From: CAZVON01 sp964628435
GTDB lineage: Bacteria; Patescibacteriota; Microgenomatia; Levybacterales; UBA12049
Direction of reading: 5' to 3'
NCBI GenBank assembly: GCA_964628435.1
Contig: CAZVON010000029.1
Location: 1 to 14,682 of the forward strand
Length of the DNA stretch: 14,682 bases
Of this stretch, positions 1 to 6,671 are shown piece after piece. How positions within the stretch are numbered: position 1 is the first letter of the stretch; each line of letters opens with the position of its first letter. Position numbers and translations under genes: made by a program. The notes under the pieces are model-generated. The model had not been told where the DNA came from, searched no databases, and saw only the letters and a program-made list of their open reading frames with translations.

Positions 1-1
1 A

Positions 2-1159
2 CTCTTAAAAAAAACCATTGACGAACAAACAAAAAAAAACACCACGCTCTTGTTTATTCCTAAAACCCTTTCCTTGCCAACGTCTGACCCGACTGGTCCG
101 CTATTCACCCAAGAGGTGCTGAAAAAACCAGTCTCGTTTGGACATTTAGCAAGAGTCCGCCCAGATTTTACCTTTGAAAACATTGCGGTGTCTTCCAGCA
201 ACCAACTCGCATATATTTCTGCGACAACTGTGGCTAATACACCAGGAACCACGTATAACCCATTGTTTATCTATGGTCCAGTTGGAGTAGGGAAGACCCA
301 TTTAATGCAAGCAATTGCAAATTATGTGTATCAAAAAGATCCCTCAAAAAAAATAATTTATATAACCAGCGAAGAATTTACCAACGAAGTTGTTGAGGCT
401 ATTCGAACCAACCAGACTCAAGGGATGAAAAAAAGATTTCGCAGTGTTAATTTGCTGATTATTGACGATGTACAATTTATTGCTGGAAAAGACAAAATAC
501 AAGAAGAGCTATTTCACACCTTTAATATTCTGATTGATAATGGCGCGCAAATCGCGCTCTCTTCTGATCGGCCACCCAATGAAATAAAAAAACTTGAACG
601 CCGTTTATCTTCCCGTTTTGCTGGGGGATTAACCGTTGATATTGAACCACCTGATTTTGAATTAAAAACAGCGATTCTCCTTATCAAAGCAAAAAAAATT
701 GGATTTGACCTACCAATTGAGGCTGCAAAAACTATTGCCGAAAAAGTAGAAGATGCCAGAAGCTTGGAAGGAGCGCTCCTTCGGCTCATGACAGAAGCAA
801 ACACCAAAGGCTCTGATATTAGTGAGGTTCTTGCCCAAACGTTATCTTCGGAAAAGATGCAAAATTCATTTCACTTCCATCCAGATGATATTGTAAAAAA
901 AATTTGTGGTTTTTATAATATTAAACCAACGCAAATGAAAGGACCAAAACGCGACGCTTCTTTAGTACGAGCACGTCAAATAACTATGTATGTGCTCAAA
1001 AAAGAATTAGGGCTCACCTTTGTTGAAATAGGAAATATGCTGGGTGGTAGGGATCATACCACAGTCATGCATGGCGTGGGAAAAGTGGAAAACTTAATTG
1101 CTAATAAATCTAAAGTGTCTGAGGAAATAGTGGGGATAACTAAAATTTTGCGTGAATAA
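2..1159 (+). CDS. dnaA: Chromosomal replication initiator DnaA (5' end cut by window)
   Basis: DnaA is the AAA+ ATPase that binds DnaA boxes, opens the origin and recruits the helicase. The frame stays open to the window edge, so the gene starts upstream. The TTG at 50 is only the first start-like codon: about 16 more codons are readable before it, and they look like the end of domain I. Numbering from that TTG, the protein shows a short linker, Walker A GPVGVGKT (76-83), Walker B LLIIDD (135-140), the RRLSSRF arginine-finger region (184-190), the sensor II region around DARSLEGALLRL (235-246), and a complete domain IV with the DnaA signature at about 298-342, including GRDHTTVMHG. It ends in TAA. 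About 60 N-terminal residues are probably missing, judged from usual DnaA length. A putative origin and dnaN follow on the same strand, the classic arrangement. Identification is secure. Confidence 0.97.
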   Translation, partial: LLKKTIDEQTKKNTTLLFIPKTLSLPTSDPTGPLFTQEVLKKPVSFGHLARVRPDFTFENIAVSSSNQLAYISATTVANTPGTTYNPLFIYGPVGVGKTHLMQAIANYVYQKDPSKKIIYITSEEFTNEVVEAIRTNQTQGMKKRFRSVNLLIIDDVQFIAGKDKIQEELFHTFNILIDNGAQIALSSDRPPNEIKKLERRLSSRFAGGLTVDIEPPDFELKTAILLIKAKKIGFDLPIEAAKTIAEKVEDARSLEGALLRLMTEANTKGSDISEVLAQTLSSEKMQNSFHFHPDDIVKKICGFYNIKPTQMKGPKRDASLVRARQITMYVLKKELGLTFVEIGNMLGGRDHTTVMHGVGKVENLIANKSKVSEEIVGITKILRE

Positions 1160-1186
1160 CTTTTAAAGATTTTACTATGATGCTTT

Positions 1187-1217
1187 TATCAACAAGTTAT
1201 ACTCAAAGATATCAACA
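1187..1217 (+). repeat. Two TATCAACA repeats, degenerate DnaA-box-like sites
   Basis: The 8-mer TATCAACA occurs at 1187-1194 and 1210-1217, in the same orientation, 23 bases start to start. The first, read as TTATCAACA from 1186, differs from the canonical TTATCCACA box at one position. The second, read as ATATCAACA from 1209, differs at two. They lie directly upstream of the two better boxes and could be low-affinity DnaA sites. This assignment is inferred. Confidence 0.5.
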
Positions 1218-1219
1218 GG

Positions 1220-1228
1220 TTTTCCACA
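1220..1228 (+). promoter_or_regulatory. DnaA box 1 (TTTTCCACA)
   Basis: TTTTCCACA differs by one base from TTATCCACA. An identical copy in the same orientation lies 35 bases downstream. Position in the dnaA-dnaN spacer supports a DnaA-binding role. Confidence 0.7.
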
Positions 1229-1254
1229 TATTTTTTAGCTTCGGGACCTTGCTT

Positions 1255-1263
1255 TTTTCCACA
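1255..1263 (+). promoter_or_regulatory. DnaA box 2 (TTTTCCACA)
   Basis: This is the second exact copy of TTTTCCACA. It is the box nearest the CTA repeat, which starts 12 bases after it. That makes it the likely loading box from which a DnaA filament would extend onto the trio strand. Confidence 0.7.
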
Positions 1264-1275
1264 TTTCCATATACA

Positions 1276-1284
1276 CTACTACTA
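1276..1284 (+). promoter_or_regulatory. DnaA-trio-like CTACTACTA tract
   Basis: Three tandem CTA triplets on the plus strand give 3'-GATGATGAT-5' on the complement, the published DnaA-trio motif (3'-[G/A]A[T/A] repeats). CAACAA continues in the same register but does not fit the motif. The tract is 12 bases downstream of DnaA box 2 and is followed by AT-rich DNA, as in the unwinding region described for Bacillus subtilis. The match is seen directly; function is inferred. Confidence 0.6.
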
Positions 1285-1305
1285 CAACAAATAATACTAT
1301 ACTAT

Positions 1306-1334
1306 TTGTACGCTCTGCCAATAAAAAATAATAT
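1306..1334 (+). promoter_or_regulatory. Candidate dnaN promoter
   Basis: TTGTAC (1306-1311), a 17-base spacer and TAATAT (1329-1334) form a weak sigma-70-like promoter, about 20 bases before the dnaN ATG. A second possible -10, TATAAA, lies at 1337-1342. Neither is a strong match, and the AT-rich background makes chance hits likely. Confidence 0.3.
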
Positions 1335-1354
1335 TGTATAAATCTCTTAACACC

Positions 1355-2488
1355 ATGAAAATTCAAGTATCTATCATTGATCTACAGAAAAAAATATCGT
1401 ACGTACAACATGCTGTTTCTTTACGAAGTCAATTACCAATACTCCTAAATTTTTTGATTCAAGCAAAAAATAATATCCTTACTATAAGCGCGACAGATTT
1501 AGAAATAGGCATGCAAGCTTCACTTCCAATTACTATTGAAGAAGAAGGAGAAACAACCGTTCCTGCAAAAATATTCTCAGAGCTTATTTCTTCACTTCCA
1601 ATTGGTACAGCAACACTAAAAACCCAAAACTCCACGCTTGAAGTAATAAGCTCACATACAAAAAGCATGTTTCAGACCATGCCAACTGAAGATTTCCCAA
1701 AACTATATGAGGAAAAAGGAGAGCAACTTACTACCCTTAAAAAGGAAGACCTACATAACGATTTTTCTAAAGTAGTGTTTGCCGCAAGTAGCGACATCGC
1801 CAGGCCTGCACTTTCAGGTGTTTTGATTAAAAGAGATGAAACCATTAATAAAAATGGATTTTTGTTGGTGGCAACCGATGGATACAGATTATCACTTAAG
1901 CACCATGCTGGGAACAGTATCTCTGCATCCAATGGTTCTGAAAAACACATCCTTATTCCGTCTCGCGTAATAAGGGAAGTTCTTATGTCAAAAGAAGGAG
2001 ATGAAGAAATTGCTTTACATGTGTCTGAAAAAAGTAATCAGATATTTTTTACTCAAGGAGTAATTACTCTTGTAGGAAGACTCATCGATGCGCAGTATCC
2101 ACAATTTGAGAAAATCATTCCCACCGATTACGGAACCCAGGTTGAATTCGATAAAGAAGCTTTACAAAAAGCAGTTAAAATTTGTTCTATTTTTGCTCGA
2201 GAAACAGCAAATATTGTTAAGTTCCAAATTCAAAAAGGAAGGATAATTGTTTCCGCAAACACTCCTTCGGTTGGACAAAACACCGTAGACGTAGAGGTAA
2301 AACTTACTGGAGAAGAAAATGAGATCGCGTTTAATGCCCGGTATCTGCTTGATCTGTTTGCCAATATTGACCAAAACGACATGGTGTTTGAAATGACAGG
2401 CCCACTTTCTCCAGGAGTATTTAAAATAAAGGGAGATTCAAGCTTTTTGCATATTATCATGCCGATTCGTGTACAATCAGAACAGTAG
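1355..2488 (+). CDS. dnaN: DNA polymerase III beta subunit (sliding clamp)
   Basis: DnaN forms the ring-shaped clamp that holds the replicative polymerase on DNA. I chose the ATG at 1355, which gives a 377-residue protein with the typical MKIQVS-like first beta strand and normal family length. A TTG at 1334 would add seven residues and overlap the likely promoter. Visible hallmarks are three repeated clamp domains, the conserved ATDGYRL segment (173-179) with SGVLIK before it, and the C-terminal HIIMPIRV (366-373), matching the usual L-I-M-P-hydrophobic-R ending. No Shine-Dalgarno sequence is evident before the ATG. It lies 195 bases after dnaA and 15 bases before the next plus-strand gene, with which it may be cotranscribed. 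It ends in TAG. Confidence 0.96.
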   Translation: MKIQVSIIDLQKKISYVQHAVSLRSQLPILLNFLIQAKNNILTISATDLEIGMQASLPITIEEEGETTVPAKIFSELISSLPIGTATLKTQNSTLEVISSHTKSMFQTMPTEDFPKLYEEKGEQLTTLKKEDLHNDFSKVVFAASSDIARPALSGVLIKRDETINKNGFLLVATDGYRLSLKHHAGNSISASNGSEKHILIPSRVIREVLMSKEGDEEIALHVSEKSNQIFFTQGVITLVGRLIDAQYPQFEKIIPTDYGTQVEFDKEALQKAVKICSIFARETANIVKFQIQKGRIIVSANTPSVGQNTVDVEVKLTGEENEIAFNARYLLDLFANIDQNDMVFEMTGPLSPGVFKIKGDSSFLHIIMPIRVQSEQ

Positions 2489-2503
2489 ATATTCATTGAT
2501 TGT

Positions 2504-3682
2504 ATGAATAGTATTGATTCTGAGAGGACTCGCAGAAAAGCACTTAAAGACATAGGGATTGCTACGGGATCGTTCCTATTTCCTTCTCTTCTGTCATGTA
2601 CACAACCTATTCGAACTCCAGTTGATAGAGAACAAGAACCAAACAAAGAACAACACCCGTTTCGCTTGCGAGACGCCTTGTTTGATGGAAATATGTACTA
2701 TCTGTTGTCTGGAGAATCTCTTTTTCCCCATTCGCCAGCCTCGTTTGATCGATATAAATATTTGTCTAAATTTGATGAATATGGAAGAAGAGTAGTAAGA
2801 ATCCCAAGAGACAAGATTCAACGGTTTCCACAAAAACAAATTGACCAGCGCCCTCTTATTTTTGACCGTTCTACTGGGGATCCCAAAACAAACAATAGAC
2901 AAGGAGGAGAAAAAATATTTTTGTCGTCTGGGATTCTAGACGAATATGGTATTGTACGAACCTTTTTTGACCATGATAAAGATACTTTTGTTCCGATGCG
3001 ACAGGCTCTTGGAAAAAACGGATGGGACTACAACGATATTCTTTTTAACACATGGGGAGGGTCAGGAATAAAAGGGTACGATGTGCGAGATACCCTTGTT
3101 CATCCCACTGTAAATATAAAACATATGGAGGATTTATTAAAAGCACATCAAGAGCAGTTTCCGTTGGATCAAATAAACATTGTATTGTATAGTTTAAGCG
3201 GAGTTACTGGATTGCCTGCTTTAATGCAAAACTGGGAAGTTTTTAATAATATCTATTTTATTGGTTGTCCAATCTGGGGGTTAAATCCCACGCTCGAAAA
3301 AAAAATTAAAGTGCAGCTTATAAAAGCAGAAGCACTCAGGCGTTATCAGGTGAGAGAAGAAGTAACAGATTACTTATTTGAATTATGGGGAAACAAGGAT
3401 TATCAGAAACAAGTGACTGACTTTGTGACAACTGCCATAAAAAGTGGACGAAGGATACGCTCGTTTAATGCTTTAGAAGATAACGAAATCGTCACAGACG
3501 AGTCAGCAAATATTATAAAATTTGTCCCTGATTTAAAAGTTGACGGTACGCCAGTGCACCAAGCAGTACAAACAGGAGAAAAGAATCCTTTAAAAGCTCA
3601 TGGCGCGCCTTTGCGGCACAGTGGAGTTTTACAACAAATGCTTACAGATTTTGGGCAAAATAGAGTAAAAAAAGCTGCTTAA
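2504..3682 (+). CDS. Putative Tat-exported lipoprotein with alpha/beta-hydrolase fold
   Basis: This 392-residue protein begins with TRRKALK (9-15), a hydrophobic stretch (17-31) and LLSC (29-32). That combines a twin-arginine signal with a lipobox, so C32 would be lipidated and the protein anchored outside the cytoplasmic membrane. The remainder resembles an alpha/beta hydrolase: a beta strand with SSG (about 138-143), a segment at 164-190 fitting the second strand and loop, the nucleophile elbow YSLSG (229-233, Ser232), the possible acid D326 in LEDNEIV, and the possible base H366 or H372 in HGAPLRHSG. A lipase, esterase or amidase on envelope or host-derived substrates is plausible, but the substrate cannot be read from sequence. 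The gene follows dnaN by 15 bases and ends exactly where the opposite-strand gene ends. No ribosome binding site is visible. Confidence 0.7.
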   Translation: MNSIDSERTRRKALKDIGIATGSFLFPSLLSCTQPIRTPVDREQEPNKEQHPFRLRDALFDGNMYYLLSGESLFPHSPASFDRYKYLSKFDEYGRRVVRIPRDKIQRFPQKQIDQRPLIFDRSTGDPKTNNRQGGEKIFLSSGILDEYGIVRTFFDHDKDTFVPMRQALGKNGWDYNDILFNTWGGSGIKGYDVRDTLVHPTVNIKHMEDLLKAHQEQFPLDQINIVLYSLSGVTGLPALMQNWEVFNNIYFIGCPIWGLNPTLEKKIKVQLIKAEALRRYQVREEVTDYLFELWGNKDYQKQVTDFVTTAIKSGRRIRSFNALEDNEIVTDESANIIKFVPDLKVDGTPVHQAVQTGEKNPLKAHGAPLRHSGVLQQMLTDFGQNRVKKAA

Positions 3683-4129
3683 TTATTCTATTTCGGTTTC
3701 AATAAAAACCACTTTTTCTTTTTTGGTGTCAACGCCAATATAGGTAAGCATGTCGAGTACTTTTTGCTTTGCATCCTCGATTTGTTTTTCTTTTGGAACC
3801 GAAAGATGTGGGTAATAATAGATGCTTGAGACAAATTCTTCTTTCTCGGTGTTATAAATCACCAAGTAGTTTTCAGATTTAAGCGGTAACTTTTCATACC
3901 AGGAGTTTTGATTCAAAAATTCCGCTCGATCCTTTGCGTAGGTTTCTTGCAGGAATTTTTCTCTTTCTAAATTGGGTGAAAAGAGAGGAGAAGTGCCTTT
4001 AATTGGAGTAGGAATCGGAATGTCTGGCTGCGATGTTTTTTTTTCTGCGTTAAGAGACAGTAGAAATACCATAACAGCAATAGAGGAGAAAACAATAACC
4101 AGGGAAATAAATAGCATTTTTTTTATCAT
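3683..4129 (-). CDS. Small membrane-anchored protein at the end of the T4SS cluster
   Basis: The product is 148 residues with one N-terminal transmembrane segment (about 5-25), a proline-rich stretch (35-51) and a soluble domain of about 90 residues that should face outward. The soluble part has a WYEKLPL segment, a strand ENYLVIYN, a YYYPHLSVP motif and a helix before the acidic end. I do not recognise a named family. Its ATG lies four bases after the stop of the murein hydrolase gene, so the two are almost certainly cotranscribed, and it may be an accessory envelope part of the secretion machine. Its TAA abuts the TAA of the convergent hydrolase gene with no base between. Confidence 0.75.
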   Translation of the reverse strand: MIKKMLFISLVIVFSSIAVMVFLLSLNAEKKTSQPDIPIPTPIKGTSPLFSPNLEREKFLQETYAKDRAEFLNQNSWYEKLPLKSENYLVIYNTEKEEFVSSIYYYPHLSVPKEKQIEDAKQKVLDMLTYIGVDTKKEKVVFIETEIE

Positions 4130-4133
4130 AGAC

Positions 4134-6548
4134 TTATTTTACAACTCTTCCAAAACCAGTGATTGCATAAATACGCGCAGTGGTTCCTGCTTTTAATGCC
4201 TTGTGATCTGCAACACTAATTTTGTCTTCAGTGATAATATTATTAGAGTCATACGTGTAAATAACTCCTAAGCCATTTATATCAACATCAATTGATTTAA
4301 TCAGGCTTACATGTTGTCCACGGCCTTCAAAAAAGACTACGTCTCCTGGTTTAAGATTTTCAACCCGTGTGGCTGCAGGAAGAAGAGTATACTGTCCGCC
4401 ATTTAACGCGGTGTTTTGGAAAAACGCTTTCATAGACAATACTGATAAATGATCTGAGGCTTTGAGTCCAGAAAGACCAGCTGCGTTATATGCATCGATA
4501 ACAAGATACGTACACCAGTAAAGAGGTATCGATGGTTTTGTGGCAATTAGATTGAAAAGCCCATCTGCTCCTTTTCGCAAATTTAGAACAAGACTTGACG
4601 CATGTTGCACAATGGAATCCAACAAGGGGAGAGGAGCAGAAGTAATGAAGCTATTGGGAGTTGTTTGGATAGGAGAAACCTGACAACTTTGCACACTGTT
4701 ATAAAGGTCGTCACCGTAACTATACGGACCCGCAGAGCAGCTAGGATAGCGAAGGCAGCCATAATACGAACTAGCAACACTGTTAATATAGCTTTTATCC
4801 AAGGTTTTTGAATTATCCCATTCTCTTTGGGTAAAATAAATGCGTTTTTGGTTAATAAACCCTGCTCCTAACATGACACTTTTTCGTAAGTCACAATAAT
4901 CTGCTGGTGTTAAGCTATTATAATCAAGTCCTAAGTATGAAGCGCCTTTCTTAACCGCTTCCGGATCGTGTCCAAGCGTGTGGCGAGGTTGGATTTGCAT
5001 CAGTCCCAAAGCTCCAGTTGGGCTTTTAGTACATGCGTAATCTGGCAAGTCAGCATCCGTGAGATTAACAACGCTTGGCGATTCTACTCGAGCTATTCCA
5101 GCTAAAACACTTGCTGGAACTCCTGATAGTTGAGATGCTTGCTGAAAATACCCTAAAAGCACACTGCTTTTAAATATTGCTTGGGAAGGAGTTTGATCTC
5201 CTCGGGTAAATTGGCAATTTGCAAGATTTCCAGTAAAGACTGGACCAAAGGGTGCTGGAGTAGGAGTAATATCACCTGATTGGGTAGAGTCGCTTGCTCC
5301 ACCGACTAAAACAGCGATAGTCACAATTACGAGGATGATTATAATAAGAATAGGAATCCATATTTCTGATGTTGCCGCGATAACAGCGCTTGCGGTAGAA
5401 CGCGCAAGGGAACGTACCAGTTGTTTGGAAACCTGCTTTGCGAATTGTTTTGCTATTTGTTGTCCGATGCGAGAACCCATGCGAGATAATGGTTGAGGGA
5501 TGCGCAATGGTCTTCGCGGCTGCCTAGGTTGAGCTCTTGGTTGATTGACAGTTTGGCTAGGTGATTGGTATTGATTTGAATCATCCTCTTGATCTTTAGC
5601 TTCTAGAATAAATTCATCATCTGTTGGAGTAGGCTGTGGAGGAGGACGTCTGAACGATATATGCATAGATGATTCTTCGTCTTTTTGCTCGCTTGTCTCT
5701 TGGGGGATTTGAACAATTGGTGCAGTACTATCTATCTGATCTGGATTTTTTGCAGTAGTCAGCGCTTTTTTAAGCGGTTCATATTGTGCTGCGTAGCTTT
5801 CGGCTTTTTCCGGATACATTCTTGCAAACTCTTTCCAGACATTTTTCTCGGTTGCATTTTTTATTTCCTCAAGTGTTTTTCCGATTCCATGTTTTTTTAA
5901 GGTTTCGTAACGTTTTTTCGCGATTGAATCAATGCTTGAAAGTTTATTAGAAAACGTCCAGTCGTTACTGGCTTTTTGAAAAGTAACCTTTCGTTTTTTA
6001 TCGTATTTTTCAGCTTTTTTGGAAAATCGTTCCCTAAATTCTTTTTCCGCTTCTTCATTAAGCGTGGTTACAGGAGTGTTTTCATCCAGAGAGCCGTATA
6101 AATAGTCTTGGCCTTCTGAGGTGTCAAAATCTTTTCCAGGATTGTTTTTTTGCCAATCCTGCATTTTTTGTTTTTTAATGGTAAGATACGAAAGATCTTC
6201 TTCTATGTCACGGCTTTCCAAAGGAACCAACAGTTTGGAGACGTTGGCGACTGTTTCTGAGACGTTGGAAGCAGCAGATTGCGTTGGTTCTTGCGGTTGA
6301 AACGAGTAGTCTCTGAGAGGTTCGGATAATACTTCTTGAATCTCTCTGCTTTGCCAAAGCTGTGGATCAATACCTAGCGATCTGTGCGTTGCAAGCCAGT
6401 GGAGCCAGTCTTCTTCGGAGGATAATAACTGGGTTTCTGGATGTTTGTTTTGGAATAGAAACCATTCTTGAGCATACTTATGTGCTTGCTCGCCGTTGTA
6501 TTTGATAAAGCGTTGAATTGCGGGATAGTTTTTAACTTGGACAGGCAT
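4134..6548 (-). CDS. VirB1-like murein hydrolase: transglycosylase plus CHAP/NlpC-like domain
   Basis: This 804-residue bifunctional peptidoglycan hydrolase probably opens the wall for the secretion channel. Residues 1-395 look cytoplasmic: helical, charged, then proline-rich (about 300-355), then an amphipathic basic segment (356-385). One transmembrane helix follows at about 397-417, with positive charge on the N-terminal side. Outside is a lytic-transglycosylase domain (about 465-620) with the catalytic-type glutamate E489 in ARVES and the GALGLMQIQ motif (512-520). The C-terminal domain (about 645-804) has C679 in WCTYLV, H746 in GQHVSLI and YDSNN (766-770), fitting a CHAP or NlpC/P60-type cysteine peptidase or amidase. 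Several cysteines outside the membrane (445, 506, 552, 598, 604, 622) may form disulfides. The N-terminal half is unusual and may contact cytoplasmic partners. Family assignment is firm; activity is inferred. Confidence 0.88.
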   Translation of the reverse strand: MPVQVKNYPAIQRFIKYNGEQAHKYAQEWFLFQNKHPETQLLSSEEDWLHWLATHRSLGIDPQLWQSREIQEVLSEPLRDYSFQPQEPTQSAASNVSETVANVSKLLVPLESRDIEEDLSYLTIKKQKMQDWQKNNPGKDFDTSEGQDYLYGSLDENTPVTTLNEEAEKEFRERFSKKAEKYDKKRKVTFQKASNDWTFSNKLSSIDSIAKKRYETLKKHGIGKTLEEIKNATEKNVWKEFARMYPEKAESYAAQYEPLKKALTTAKNPDQIDSTAPIVQIPQETSEQKDEESSMHISFRRPPPQPTPTDDEFILEAKDQEDDSNQYQSPSQTVNQPRAQPRQPRRPLRIPQPLSRMGSRIGQQIAKQFAKQVSKQLVRSLARSTASAVIAATSEIWIPILIIIILVIVTIAVLVGGASDSTQSGDITPTPAPFGPVFTGNLANCQFTRGDQTPSQAIFKSSVLLGYFQQASQLSGVPASVLAGIARVESPSVVNLTDADLPDYACTKSPTGALGLMQIQPRHTLGHDPEAVKKGASYLGLDYNSLTPADYCDLRKSVMLGAGFINQKRIYFTQREWDNSKTLDKSYINSVASSYYGCLRYPSCSAGPYSYGDDLYNSVQSCQVSPIQTTPNSFITSAPLPLLDSIVQHASSLVLNLRKGADGLFNLIATKPSIPLYWCTYLVIDAYNAAGLSGLKASDHLSVLSMKAFFQNTALNGGQYTLLPAATRVENLKPGDVVFFEGRGQHVSLIKSIDVDINGLGVIYTYDSNNIITEDKISVADHKALKAGTTARIYAITGFGRVVK

Positions 6549-6584
6549 AGGATTAAGTATTTTCCATTTTTGGACTACATTATT

Positions 6585-6614
6585 ATTATCCGCTTAGGAA
6601 GAGGTGTTTGTAAA
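6585..6614 (-). promoter_or_regulatory. Candidate promoter for the murein hydrolase gene
   Basis: Read on the minus strand, TTTACA (6609-6614) and GATAAT (6585-6590) are separated by 18 bases, each one mismatch from the sigma-70 consensus. The element lies in the 123-base spacer after virB4 and would give a leader of roughly 30 bases. It suggests the last two genes of the cluster can be transcribed independently of the first three. Confidence 0.5.
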
Positions 6615-6671
6615 TAGAATGATAGATCCAAAAATATACTTTGAGCTCAGGCCGAAGGATTCAGGATAACA

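Larger units (their letters stand above)
1160..1354. other. Putative replication origin (oriC) in the dnaA-dnaN spacer
   Basis: This 195-base non-coding spacer separates dnaA from dnaN. It holds two copies of TTTTCCACA, two copies of TATCAACA and a CTACTACTA tract, all in one orientation, followed by a very AT-rich stretch at about 1286-1343. DnaA boxes (consensus TTATNCACA), then a DnaA-trio, then an AT-rich unwinding element is the known layout of bacterial origin-opening regions. The origin call rests on this layout plus the dnaA-dnaN context. No GC-skew calculation was made. The 3' part probably also carries the dnaN promoter. Confidence 0.75.

Noticed and set aside
50..52. TTG at 50 as the true dnaA start
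   Set aside because: The frame is open to the left edge and the upstream codons resemble the end of DnaA domain I, so the gene is cut by the window.
1334..1354. TTG at 1334 as dnaN start
   Set aside because: It overlaps the AT-rich promoter region. The ATG at 1355 gives the usual family N-terminus.
2230..2646. A 138-codon minus-strand frame spanning the dnaN end and the next gene start
   Set aside because: It overlaps two well-supported plus-strand genes and shows no recognisable protein features.
6615..6671. Possible terminator hairpin after virB4 around the CTCAGG and TTCAGG segments
   Set aside because: The apparent symmetry does not give a continuous stem of useful length, and no T-run follows at the right place.
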